Shown: positions 52,382 through 60,695 of the stretch, in pieces
Layout of the letters: every line of letters begins with the position of its first letter
Position numbering within the stretch: position 1 is the stretch's first letter
From: Pseudofrankia nepalensis
GTDB taxonomy: Bacteria > Actinomycetota > Actinomycetes > Frankiales > Frankiaceae
Length of the DNA stretch: 64,000 nt
Strand: one strand, 5' to 3'
NCBI RefSeq assembly: GCF_016786305.1
Contig: NZ_JADWYV010000012.1
Program-made: the position numbers and the translations under genes
Notes under the pieces: model-generated
The model's database searches: none
Told to the model about the DNA's origin: nothing
What the model saw: the letters and a program-made list of their open reading frames with translations, nothing else

Positions 52382-52869
52382 GCCGCCACCGCCCGCATCG
52401 CCCCGGACAGGCACACGCCCCGGGCGGGCACGACCAGTTCCCACACCACCAACGAAACGGCACACCCGTCGAGATCTGCTCGCACGTCGTGACAACGCGC
52501 CAGCCTGCTACGACGCATCGGCGGTCGAACCGCACACACCACCGGCGCCACCAACCCGACAGGCCGCACACCAACCAGCAGCCCACCAACCGCGCACGCC
52601 ACCGCCGTCAACTCCACCGCCACACCGAGCGGCCACAGCACGACCGGCCCGGCCTCCGGATAGTGCCGGGCGAACTCGAACGCCAAGCGCACCAGATACG
52701 GCCGAGACAGGTACTCCACCGTCGCCCACCCGCACCCGCCGCCATCGACCGGATCCGAGCCCGGCGATCGACCCAGGACCAACCCGTCCGCCTTCAACGC
52801 CCGTAGCTCCGGCAACTCGACCGTCACCGGCCCACCTACCTCACCCAGAATGATCGTCACCGCAGTCAC
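52378..52869 (-). CDS. Small protein of unknown function, first gene of the rep-side operon
   Basis: This 163-residue protein begins VTAVTIILGEVGGPVTVELP, then LRALKADGLVLGRSPGSD, and has a hydrophobic stretch in the middle (LTAVACAVGGLLVGVRPVGL). I do not recognise it. The GTG at 52869 is preferred because GGAGG lies eight bases upstream; an in-frame ATG at 52884 overlaps that site. It is coupled to the XRE gene downstream. The 280 bases between it and the divergent TPR regulator hold the promoters. Confidence 0.55.
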   Translation of the reverse strand: MTAVTIILGEVGGPVTVELPELRALKADGLVLGRSPGSDPVDGGGCGWATVEYLSRPYLVRLAFEFARHYPEAGPVVLWPLGVAVELTAVACAVGGLLVGVRPVGLVAPVVCAVRPPMRRSRLARCHDVRADLDGCAVSLVVWELVVPARGVCLSGAMRAVAA

Positions 52870-53150
52870 GGTTCCTACCTCCATCGAGCCGACGACGTCC
52901 GCACCCGCGGACCGTTACAGCCGGCCCTGACCAGGAATGGCGCCCTGCTGACCGGGGTCCGGTAGCCGCAACTATCGGCAACCGATCAGCTTCCGTAAGT
53001 GGCGACGCGAGGGGAATCTTCGGGGCGTCTCCGGACCCGATAGGCGCATCGCCGGGGGCATCTGAGGCTCATCCACCCCGACCCCGCTGACACCACGCCC
53101 CCCGGGCACGACGATCCGACAGGACAGCACCACACACCCAAGGGAAAGCC

Positions 53151-54518
53151 ATGCCCCCGAGCCCGAACCCGCGCACCCTGCTCGGCCTGCTCCTGGTCCA
53201 ACGCCGCTGGACCGTCGACCAGTTCTGCCGCGAATACGCCACCACCGCCGCCCGCCTCGACGACGTCACCACCCGCACCATCGACTACAGCACCGCCAAA
53301 CGCTGGGTAGCCGGAAAAGTCACCCGACCCGTCCCCGCCTCCCGCCGCGTCCTCGAAGAACTCTTCGGCATCACCGCAGACCGCCTCCTGACCCCACCCC
53401 AGGGACCACCGCCCAGGACCGAACTCGCCCCACCCACCCGAGCGGGTCACCCAGCGACACGACCCGCGGCCAACAGTGAAGAAGCGTCGGGAAACGGTCC
53501 CATCTCCCCGTCCGTAGGAGGGCTACTCATGGCCGCAGAAGAAGCAGCCAACTTCCTACTCCGCGCCCACAGCGCCACCACCTCCGCCGACGTCGTCACC
53601 CTCCTCACCAACGAGGTACGCCGCATCGCCCACGCCTTCCCCACCGAAGGCGGCCCCACCCTGATCCCCGGCCTCGCCGCCGCGCAGCGCTTCGCCTTCC
53701 GCCACCTCGACGCACCCACCGACCCCAACCAAGCCCGCGACGTCTACTTCCTCGCCGCAGCCGCCAGCGGAATGCTCGCCCACGCCGCCCGCGACACCGG
53801 CCAACTCGACGCCGCCATGACCCAAACCCGCACAGCACTACTCTGCGCCGACCGCGCCGGCAGCCCCGCCCTACGCGTCTGGCTCCGCAACCGCCAGGCA
53901 TCCAACGCCCGATGGGCCGGCTGGCACCACGACGCACTCCGCTACACCCAACTCGCCGACGCCGACGCCACCACAACCCGCGGAAGCGCCGCCGTCGAAC
54001 ACGCCTACTTGCAGGCCCGCGCCTACGCCACCGTCGGCGACATCGACCAAGCACACGCCGCCCTACGTGCCGCCGCAGAGGCACGCGACCGCGCCCAACC
54101 CGACGACCTCAGCGACCTCGGCGGATGGCTCACCATCAACGACGCCGACACCCTCTACATCGCCGCCGACGCCCACTCATTCCTGCCCGACCCAACCACA
54201 GCCGAAGCCGCCGCCACCACAGCCGTAGCCTCATTTGAGGCCACAACCGAGGCGCGTCACGGCAACACCAACGGGTCCTACGAAGCACTCGCGTTGGCAA
54301 GAGCCCGCGCCGGCAACGTCGAAGGCGTGCGCGAGGCCCTACAACCGATCCTCCATCTGCCCCCGCAGCACCGCGTCTACGGCCTCCTTGCAGACATCCA
54401 GCGCATCCACGATGTCCTGACCACACCCCGTTACCACAACACAACAGCCATCCGCGACCTCACGACCGAACTCGAGCAGTTCATGCAAGACAGGCCGCAG
54501 CCCGCCCTACCCCAGTAG
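53151..54518 (+). CDS. Helix-turn-helix/TPR regulator of actinobacterial type
   Basis: This 455-residue protein has an N-terminal DNA-binding-like region (about 8-75) including RRWTVDQFCREYATTAARLD and TAKRWVAGKVTRPVPASRRV. After a proline-rich linker, a long alpha-helical TPR-like part follows (AHAARDTGQLDAAMTQTRTA, then EHAYLQARAYATVGDIDQAH). The plan matches actinobacterial regulators with a TPR sensor domain. It is divergent from the rep-side operon and probably controls it or the defence cargo downstream. A small region of 182 bases separates it from the DUF262 gene. Confidence 0.75.
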   Translation: MPPSPNPRTLLGLLLVQRRWTVDQFCREYATTAARLDDVTTRTIDYSTAKRWVAGKVTRPVPASRRVLEELFGITADRLLTPPQGPPPRTELAPPTRAGHPATRPAANSEEASGNGPISPSVGGLLMAAEEAANFLLRAHSATTSADVVTLLTNEVRRIAHAFPTEGGPTLIPGLAAAQRFAFRHLDAPTDPNQARDVYFLAAAASGMLAHAARDTGQLDAAMTQTRTALLCADRAGSPALRVWLRNRQASNARWAGWHHDALRYTQLADADATTTRGSAAVEHAYLQARAYATVGDIDQAHAALRAAAEARDRAQPDDLSDLGGWLTINDADTLYIAADAHSFLPDPTTAEAAATTAVASFEATTEARHGNTNGSYEALALARARAGNVEGVREALQPILHLPPQHRVYGLLADIQRIHDVLTTPRYHNTTAIRDLTTELEQFMQDRPQPALPQ

Positions 54519-54700
54519 CAAGTAGCGTCAAACGCGAGCACTCACGGCGTTACCGAATCCGTGTGTCGATGATCAAGGAAGCGTCGATGCAAGGATCGCG
54601 CCGCGCGACGACTGCTCACGGCGCTGACGCACCGTGCTCGAGAGCCGTCGCGGATCCAGGTCTTGATCGTACGGCGAGCCTCGAGTAGTAAGGTGCTCGT

Positions 54701-55831
54701 GTGAGCGAGACCTCAGATGAAGCGTTGTCCATCGTTGAGGACGAGGAACCGGGCCTTGGACTCGACGATGTTTACGAGCTGCGAGAAGTGGATCCTGATC
54801 CGGCGCAGATCAGCTACAGCGGCACCGACTTTGATATTGAGGGTCTCGTTAGGCGCCACAATAGAGGCGATATTGTAGTCCCTAGTTTTGGAAACAATGA
54901 CGCTACCGTTGAAACGGCGGGATTCCAGAGAAGATTCGTTTGGCGACGCCCACAGATGGATCGCTTCATCGAATCACTACTGTTGGGGTATCCGATTCCG
55001 GGCATCTTTCTCGTCCAGCAGCAGGACCGCAGGTACCTAGTGCTAGACGGACAGCAGCGCATCAAGACTATGAGCGCCTTCTACGATGGGATATTTGCTG
55101 GACGAGAGTTTGCGCTACAGAATGTGGCGCCGAGGTTTCAAGACTTGACGTACCGTACACTAACCCCGGAACAGCGGCGAACTCTCGATAACACGTTCAT
55201 CCAAGCCACCGTGGTGAAGACGGATGGCACCCGAGAATCTCTCGACGCGGTGTATCAGATTTTTGAGAGACTCAATTCCGGTGGCACTCAACTCACGCCC
55301 CATGAGATCCGGGTGGCTCTGTACGCGGGAGAGCTAATTGAATTCCTGACAGCCTTGAATGAGAAGCCTTCGTGGCGGGCTTTGTATGGCCCGGCCTCAC
55401 CTCGTTTGCGTGATCAGGAGATCGTGCTGAGATTTATCGCACTCTACACGTCTCCCGGCAACTATAAGCGACCCTTGAAGAAGTATCTCAATGACTTCGT
55501 AGGCGCTCATCGGAACCTGGAAGACCTTCCGGTTGAAATTCTAGAGTCGAGGTTTGAGCGAGCAACTGAGCTTATACTCGCGCGAGCAGGGAGGCGCGCA
55601 CTTAGGGCCAGAGGAAGTCAACTTAACGCGGCGTTGACGGAGGCGCTTCTCGTGGGGATCGCTCGACGTCTGGATGCGGGTACGGAGCCCACACCAGAGG
55701 ATATCGACGAGCAGATACGGAGGCTCCTGGAAGAGCCGGAGCTTGAACAGGTCACCGCTAGGGCGACGGCGGACGAGGAGAGTGTTCGAACGCGTCTCGC
55801 CCTCGCGACCAAAGCGTTTGCTCGCATATAG
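54701..55831 (+). CDS. DUF262 (GmrSD N-terminal-like, ParB-fold) protein
   Basis: This 376-residue protein has the DUF262 core: QRRFVW at 76-81, a segment with MDRFIESLLLGYPIPGIFLV, and DGQQR at 116-120. This is the ParB/Srx-like nucleotide-binding fold of GmrS-type and related defence proteins. It lacks the DUF1524 nuclease part of full GmrSD, and the C-terminal 200 residues are helical. Codon use has more A/T than the neighbours, which fits recent transfer. The next gene, a HEPN protein, starts directly after its stop, so the two form a coupled unit. Candidate role: NTP-driven sensor or control partner of the HEPN ribonuclease. Confidence 0.84.
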   Translation: MSETSDEALSIVEDEEPGLGLDDVYELREVDPDPAQISYSGTDFDIEGLVRRHNRGDIVVPSFGNNDATVETAGFQRRFVWRRPQMDRFIESLLLGYPIPGIFLVQQQDRRYLVLDGQQRIKTMSAFYDGIFAGREFALQNVAPRFQDLTYRTLTPEQRRTLDNTFIQATVVKTDGTRESLDAVYQIFERLNSGGTQLTPHEIRVALYAGELIEFLTALNEKPSWRALYGPASPRLRDQEIVLRFIALYTSPGNYKRPLKKYLNDFVGAHRNLEDLPVEILESRFERATELILARAGRRALRARGSQLNAALTEALLVGIARRLDAGTEPTPEDIDEQIRRLLEEPELEQVTARATADEESVRTRLALATKAFARI

Positions 55832-56347
55832 ATGTCGACGACGCGCAGCCCGATAGACGTCTGGCCACCCGCAGAAGTAACATTTATCCTGAAACGGCTT
55901 TCCGAGCTTGCTTCTATAGTGGAAGAGCAGGCTCGTTCGTCGAATGATCAGGAGATCGTCTCATGGCTGGCGCGCCTCCTAGTCATTCGCAGCTGCGGAT
56001 ACCTAGAACAAACAGTCGCCGAGACCGCGCGAGCTTACACGAGGCATAAATCCTATGGACTCGTACGCTCCTTTTCCCTTGGCTGGTTAGAGAGAACACA
56101 CAACCCGACTCCGGATGCACTGGAGACATTCACCGGTCGTTTTGATGCTGGAATGCAGGAAGAACTCGGCGAATTCTTGAACGCAAACGACGAGGAGTTG
56201 CGGCGCGAGCTCGCATTTCTGGTCGATCGGCGCAACAGGATTGCACACGGCTTGAACGAGGGGATCGGGGTCGTCAAAGCGCTAGCACTTAAGGATGTAG
56301 CATGTCAGGTTGCGGACTGGTTCATACTTCGGTTCCGTCCTACCTGA
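55832..56347 (+). CDS. HEPN domain protein, candidate ribonuclease toxin
   Basis: This 171-residue alpha-helical protein contains a HEPN-type motif RRNRIAH at 133-139, which fits the Rx4H form of the RNase site. The N-terminal half has RSCGYLEQTVAETARAYT, as in MAE_28990/RiboL-PSP-like HEPN proteins. The ATG follows the DUF262 stop with no gap (TAGATG), so translation is coupled. I infer an RNA-cleaving effector controlled by the DUF262 protein, used against phage or as a toxin-antitoxin-like unit. The composition is low-GC like its partner. Confidence 0.72.
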   Translation: MSTTRSPIDVWPPAEVTFILKRLSELASIVEEQARSSNDQEIVSWLARLLVIRSCGYLEQTVAETARAYTRHKSYGLVRSFSLGWLERTHNPTPDALETFTGRFDAGMQEELGEFLNANDEELRRELAFLVDRRNRIAHGLNEGIGVVKALALKDVACQVADWFILRFRPT

Positions 56348-56591
56348 GGTCGTAGGCAGTATCGGTAGAGATTCGACCTCGCTCGTCGCGCGAGACCGTC
56401 GACGGCGGATGTCTGTGGACGGTTCCAGGTGGCAGTCACCGCGACAGCTAAGCCCGCGAACGCGAGCGGACTACCACGGATCTTGATGAAGAAAGATGAT
56501 CTTTGTCGCAGCAAATCTATGAGGTTTTTGCACAGGGATCGCATCGCGCGAAGGTCGGCCGGAGGTGCCGCGGATCCGTCGCACGCACCGT

Positions 56592-57368
56592 TCAACAACC
56601 AGGTAGAGAACCTTCGCCTGAGATCTGCACGTCTCTTCTCGGATCAAGATTCTGACCGGGATTCGAAAGCGGCACAGCTCGCTCGGGCGGCTGCCCGGGC
56701 GTCAACCGCCAGTAGGTGTCAGCAGCAACATCCCGCACCACCAGCGTCGTCGCCGTATAGATACGACCGGAGCCCCCGCCCGAGCCCCGGTATTTTTCAA
56801 CTTCCACCGCCCGTTGCAGGGCAGAGACAAAGAGTTCATTGGCGGAGTCCTCAGACATTTGAGCGGTGACTACCGTGCACGGGCTGAGTAGTTTCTCAAT
56901 GCGAAGTATCGATGTTTTGCGGGGCGCGGGGCCAGCAGATGCCGCCCGTTCGTCGAGACCAGAGATGTACATGTTGACTTCGAGGTGGTACAGATAAAAG
57001 CCTCGCGGGGAGTTATTCTCGAACTCAAGATCTCTCATTTCAAAAGCAAATCGCGGCTCGATTGAGTTGAATCTGATCCTCAGTAGATTTAACAGCTGCC
57101 CATCTTCTTCGGAGGCCCGTGAATCTAGAAGCGCCTCATTTGCGATGTCCACGGAGTCTCGCGCCGCAACAATCGCTAACCAGCCAAAGATCGATGACGT
57201 GATTAGAGTAAGTGCGGCAATTGAAATACCGACGATCTCAAAGATGTGGCGACTGCGCCCACCGCCGGGATCGGGATCGTCCGGCCCACCGCCGGGATCG
57301 GGATCGTCCGGCCCACCGCCGGGATCGGGATCGTCCGGCCCACCGCCGGGATCGGGCTGGGTTCCCAT
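56592..57368 (-). CDS. Membrane protein with DPDPGGGPD tandem repeats
   Basis: This 258-residue protein starts MGTQPDPGGG and carries about four copies of a nine-residue repeat DPDPGGGPD. One transmembrane helix follows (EIVGISIAALTLITSSIFGW), then a helical segment (IANEALLDSRASEEDGQLLN) and a beta-rich C-terminal domain of about 150 residues. It is probably anchored with the repeats in the cytoplasm. The ATG at 57368 is chosen. The C-terminal domain is not recognised. It is convergent with the HEPN gene and shares the lower GC content, so it may be part of the same cargo. The 244 bases to the HEPN gene hold nothing I can support. Confidence 0.62.
   Translation of the reverse strand: MGTQPDPGGGPDDPDPGGGPDDPDPGGGPDDPDPGGGRSRHIFEIVGISIAALTLITSSIFGWLAIVAARDSVDIANEALLDSRASEEDGQLLNLLRIRFNSIEPRFAFEMRDLEFENNSPRGFYLYHLEVNMYISGLDERAASAGPAPRKTSILRIEKLLSPCTVVTAQMSEDSANELFVSALQRAVEVEKYRGSGGGSGRIYTATTLVVRDVAADTYWRLTPGQPPERAVPLSNPGQNLDPRRDVQISGEGSLPGC
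57259..57356. repeat. 27-bp tandem repeat, about 3.6 copies
   Basis: The unit CCACCGCCGGGATCGGGATC plus GTCCGGC is repeated without change and codes in frame for DPDPGGGPD on the minus strand. Perfect identity between copies suggests recent expansion or active length variation. Confidence 0.85.
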
Positions 57369-57511
57369 CTTCCATCCGATCTCGCGCTGACCGTCACTTG
57401 AAGCAGCTGTATAGGCCCGGGTGTGACGCCCACATCGGGGCCTGACAGTGGGGCAGGGTAGGAACAAAGTACCCGAAGATCGCCATCGCGGAAATTCTGT
57501 GAGGTTTCAAG

Positions 57512-57528
57512 GCGCCCCGTCGGGGCGC
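57512..57528. terminator. GC-rich hairpin GCGCCCC-GTC-GGGGCGC
   Basis: A perfect 7-bp stem with a 3-base loop lies in the 437-base region between the repeat-bearing membrane gene and the next gene. It may be a terminator for transcripts entering from either side or a replication-related hairpin. The rest of the region is GC-rich without a supported gene. Confidence 0.45.
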
Positions 57529-57805
57529 GCGCCGTGCCGCCGCACGCGCCATGCACGGGCGGGACCCCGTCAGCCCGCCACGCCCCGGGGCCCCGCCTCG
57601 CTTCGCTCGGCACCCCGGGCGTGTCGGCCTGCCACCCCACCCGCGCCCGTCGGAGCGTCGGCCCGTCGCTACTCCGAGGGGCCGACTGTCGTCCGACCTC
57701 AGCCGGCGCACCTTCGACCGGCTTCCTCATGCGCGTCGCGAGCGGCCTACGACCGCGGCCGAAGGGACTCTTTGCACCGCCTGCCGCGGGGCCGATAGTG
57801 ATCGT

Positions 57806-58360
57806 ATGACCACAGGTGAGTCGGAACCCCCAATGGCCGCCGTTCCCGTCGGGCAGGCTCCTGCGGGCCCTGTGCCGCACTGGCCGACCAACGCCGCCGG
57901 TGAGACCTACGGGTCGGCCCTTGACGGCCAGTTCCCCGGCGACGAGCCCGACCTCATCAGCGCATGGACCACCGAATGGACCGTGGGCTACGTGCGGCGG
58001 ACCGAACTCGACATCGCGACCGGCGCATCCGTGGTGAGAAACCCCGCCGACGCTCTCGCCTGGAACGCGAAAGTAGCCGCGATGATCGCAGCCGGAGAGC
58101 GTGTGTTCGTCCCGGTCTACGAGCAGGACGGCGTGACGGTCATCGGCCAGCACGAGATCCAGCTCGGCGGCGGAAGTACCGGCCAGCACGGCGACGGCAG
58201 CCCCCCGCCGACGACGATTCCACACGGTGGTGTCGCCGACGATTCCACGCCGTGGTACTACGGCCTCAGCCCCGAGACCACGAAAGGCATGGACCCCCCG
58301 CCACCCCCCGAGCGCGGACCCAAACCGCCCCCTATCATGCCTACGCCCCCAGCCCCGTGA
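57806..58360 (+). CDS. Actinobacterial protein of unknown function
   Basis: This 184-residue protein has a recognisable central part, NAAGETYGSALDGQFPGDEP then DLISAWTTEWTVGYVRRTEL, and VFVPVYEQDGVTVIGQHEI, which I have seen as a recurring actinobacterial pattern without a defined function. The N-terminus and the C-terminus are proline-rich (PPPPPERGPKPPP). There is no signal peptide. The ATG at 57806 is chosen; longer frames upstream are of low quality. It may pair with the SUKH-like gene 60 bases downstream. Confidence 0.58.
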   Translation: MTTGESEPPMAAVPVGQAPAGPVPHWPTNAAGETYGSALDGQFPGDEPDLISAWTTEWTVGYVRRTELDIATGASVVRNPADALAWNAKVAAMIAAGERVFVPVYEQDGVTVIGQHEIQLGGGSTGQHGDGSPPPTTIPHGGVADDSTPWYYGLSPETTKGMDPPPPPERGPKPPPIMPTPPAP

Positions 58361-58419
58361 CTCCCCGCGCTCCGGCCGCGGACCCGCGCGACCGCTCGCT
58401 TTTCGAGCTACCTCGTAGC

Positions 58420-59109
58420 ATGCACGCCGTGATACGTACTGACTGGTCAGATGTGCGTGACTTGCTCGCCCGGCTGGCCGCCGAGCCGAGCGCCGAGAAG
58501 ATCTTCGGCGCCAGCGGTCACCAGTGGCTGCTGGAACCGCCTCTCACCGCCGCCGAACTGGCCGAAGTCGAGGCGCAGGTGCGGGTGGAGTTGCCGAGCG
58601 AATACCGCTCATTTCTGCTGGAAGCGGGACGGGGCGGGGCCGGGCCCGCCTACGGCCTGTTCCCACTCCGGCGCGTGGAAGGGCGATGGCGGTGGGAGGG
58701 CGACGGCGCCACGCTGACCGGCTTGGACACGCTTGCCCAGCCCTTCCCACATGTGGAGGCGTTCAACCCAGCCGAGGGGCTGCCCGAGCCGCCTGACGAG
58801 GATGATTACGACTCGGAGGAGGCGTTCTTCGAGGCTGCGGAGGCCTACTTTGAGCAGCACGATGCCGTCGTGTTTCGTCCTGAGCATTCGGTCGGGCTGC
58901 TGTACCTGTGCCATCTCGGTTGCGCGCTGCGGGAGGCGCTCGTGGTCAGCGGCCCCGCGAGAGGACAGATGTGGGCGGACAACACCGCCGACGACGCCGG
59001 GTTCGCGCCGCTACTCGGCGATGCCGGGCGACCGCTGGGCTTCGCCCAGTGGTATCGGCGGTGGTTGGACCGCGCGGCAGCCCAACTACCCGCCGGCCTC
59101 GACGCCTGA
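58420..59109 (+). CDS. SMI1/KNR4 (SUKH) family-like protein
   Basis: This 229-residue protein has the SUKH pattern: LLEPPLTAAELAEVEAQVRV then ELPSEYRSFLLEAGRGGAGP, with YGLFPLRR after it, and later HSVGLLYLCHLGCALREALV. SUKH proteins are often immunity proteins to polymorphic or contact toxins. No obvious toxin is adjacent. The ATG at 58420 is chosen; GTG at 58429 is possible. It ends before a strong hairpin at 59150. Confidence 0.72.
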   Translation: MHAVIRTDWSDVRDLLARLAAEPSAEKIFGASGHQWLLEPPLTAAELAEVEAQVRVELPSEYRSFLLEAGRGGAGPAYGLFPLRRVEGRWRWEGDGATLTGLDTLAQPFPHVEAFNPAEGLPEPPDEDDYDSEEAFFEAAEAYFEQHDAVVFRPEHSVGLLYLCHLGCALREALVVSGPARGQMWADNTADDAGFAPLLGDAGRPLGFAQWYRRWLDRAAAQLPAGLDA

Positions 59110-59149
59110 CACAGGGCTTCGGCATGTGCAATGCGGCGGTGATAAGACC

Positions 59150-59166
59150 CAGGGGCTCTGCCCCTG
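59150..59166. terminator. Hairpin CAGGGGC-TCT-GCCCCTG
   Basis: A perfect 7-bp stem with a 3-base loop lies 41 bases after the SUKH gene. It probably terminates that transcript. The same sequence type (GGGGCTCTGCCCCTGGACCCC) is common in actinobacterial plasmids and elements. Confidence 0.6.
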
Positions 59167-59260
59167 GACCCCGGCCAGCTTCCAAAGGAGGGGAAGAGCG
59201 CGAACGTCCGCGTGTCCCCTCCGCAGAGCCGGCGCCCGAGGGCTACCGCCGGAACCCCGA

Positions 59261-59319
59261 CCGTGCAAGACCCGCACGGCCCACGAGCGGTGAAGGCGAC
59301 GACGGCGGATCTTGCACGG
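59261..59319. repeat. Spaced inverted repeat CCGTGCAAGA-N39-TCTTGCACGG
   Basis: The 10-bp arms (59261-59270 and 59310-59319) are perfect. It lies near the right end of the element in a 605-base region without a gene. It could be a transfer or replication site, an attachment-site arm or a large terminator. Confidence 0.45.
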
Positions 59320-59543
59320 CCGAGAACCCGACGGTAGGGGACAAGCCCGCCGGCCCTCCGAAGGAGACACGCTCGCCCCAGCCATGAGGACACAGTCCTC
59401 AGCGGGCGTCCCGTCGGCTGTCATCAGGTTGGCGTGCTGTGGCTGTCTGTTGTTGGCGTCAGTTTGTAGTGCTTACCGCGCGCCCTCTGGGCCGTGCACC
59501 ACGTCTGGCTGATCTTGGTTCTACGCGTGCGGCCGGCGGGGCG

Positions 59544-59554
59544 AACGTTCGCCG
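59544..59554. repeat. Right candidate attachment core AACGTTCGCCG
   Basis: This copy matches 47854-47864 over 11 bases in direct orientation. Downstream it reads AGGTGGCACCAGA; the left copy is followed by CACCAGA, so a few further bases are shared with a 5-base offset. It lies 170 bases before the next chromosomal gene. Confidence 0.35.
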
Positions 59555-59714
59555 AGGTGGCACCAGACCCAGCGGCACCCGGCGACGAGGGCGCGGACAA
59601 CGCGATCATTGAGGATGGGGCAGGCACCGGCCGAGATTTTCCAGTATAACGATCGGACAAATGAACAACTCACCTGAAGCCATCGGTGACGGCCACGGGG
59701 GCGAAGGAGCGGAC

Positions 59715-60491
59715 ATGACGACGCCGGCGGTGGTCGTGACCGGCGCGGCCGCCGGCATCGGACGGGCAACCGTGGAACTGTTCGCCGAGCGCGGCTACGG
59801 CGTGGTCGCCGTCGACCCCGATGCCGCGCGGCTCACCGAGCTGGAGACCATCACGAACGTCGTGACGCTGGTCGGCGACGTCTCGACGGAGGAGACGAAC
59901 GTCGCGGCGGTACGGCTCGCCCTCGACACGTTCGGCCAGCTGGCGGCGTCCGTGCTCAACGCGGGCATCGGCGGCGCCCCACCGATCGAGGCGCCGGGCG
60001 CGATCGAGCAGCTCGACCGCATCCACGCCGTCAACGTGCGCGGCGCCGCGCTCGGGATCCGGGCGGCGGCCCCCGCGCTGCGGGCCGCCGGCGGCGGCGC
60101 GATCGTCGTGACGGCCTCCGGGGCCGGGCTGCGCGGCGACCCCTACACCTGGGCCTACAACACCACCAAGGCCGCGGCGATCAACCTCGTACGCTCCGCC
60201 GCCCTCGACTACGGATACCAAGGCATCCGGATCAACGCGATCGCGCCGGGCATGACCATCACCCCGCGCACCGCGGCCGTGCGCGCCGACCCGGCGCTGC
60301 ACGCCTCGATCACCCGGCGGATCCCGCTCGGCCGCTGGGGCGACCCCCGCGAGCAGGCCAAGGTGATCTACTTCCTCGCCTCGCCCGAGTCGTCGTACAT
60401 CACCGGAGCGGTGATCCCCAGCGACGGCGGTCTCACCGCGAGCAACGGCTTCCTGCTCCCGCCGACCTACGACGGCGAACCCATGCGCTGA
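59715..60491 (+). CDS. SDR family oxidoreductase
   Basis: This 258-residue enzyme has the standard SDR motifs: TGAAAGIG at 9-16, LNAG at 81-84, Ser135, Tyr148 and Lys152 (YNTTK). The C-terminal part (INAIAPGMTITPR, then YITGAVIPSDGG) is that of classical SDRs. The ATG at 59715 follows GAAGGAG. It is not close to the two SDR paralogues in the catabolic block. It is the first gene after the mobile element. Confidence 0.9.
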   Translation: MTTPAVVVTGAAAGIGRATVELFAERGYGVVAVDPDAARLTELETITNVVTLVGDVSTEETNVAAVRLALDTFGQLAASVLNAGIGGAPPIEAPGAIEQLDRIHAVNVRGAALGIRAAAPALRAAGGGAIVVTASGAGLRGDPYTWAYNTTKAAAINLVRSAALDYGYQGIRINAIAPGMTITPRTAAVRADPALHASITRRIPLGRWGDPREQAKVIYFLASPESSYITGAVIPSDGGLTASNGFLLPPTYDGEPMR

Positions 60492-60695
60492 CACGCTTCC
60501 CATGGATCCCGACGGTCCACCGGACCGCGGAGCATGATCCACGGGAAGCGTCCCGACCGCCGCCGCTTACCGCCGGCCGGTCGCGGCACATTCTTCATCT
60601 GTCCGACCGGAATAGACGACAGTCGGAGACGCTTGAGGAGGAAGAGCCCACGACCAGTACGAGCCTTCGCCAACAGCGGCCAGGAGAGGGAGCTC

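Larger units (their letters stand above)
47854..59554. mobile_element. Integrative element with serine integrase and RepSA-like replication protein
   Basis: The element contains a large serine recombinase, a small protein next to RepSA, a RepSA-like initiator, an XRE regulator, a TPR regulator and cargo genes. This is the core of an actinobacterial integrative and conjugative element (AICE). No TraSA/FtsK-like translocase, no relaxase and no Pra/KorSA-like pair was seen, so it looks like a non-conjugative or trimmed form. The ends are set by the 11-bp identity and by the change to ordinary chromosomal genes on both sides (VOC and SDR). The borders could be off by a few hundred bases. Confidence 0.6.

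Noticed and set aside
57259..57356. Tandem 27-bp units considered as a CRISPR array
   Set aside because: There are no spacers, the units are contiguous and in frame within a gene, and no cas gene is present.
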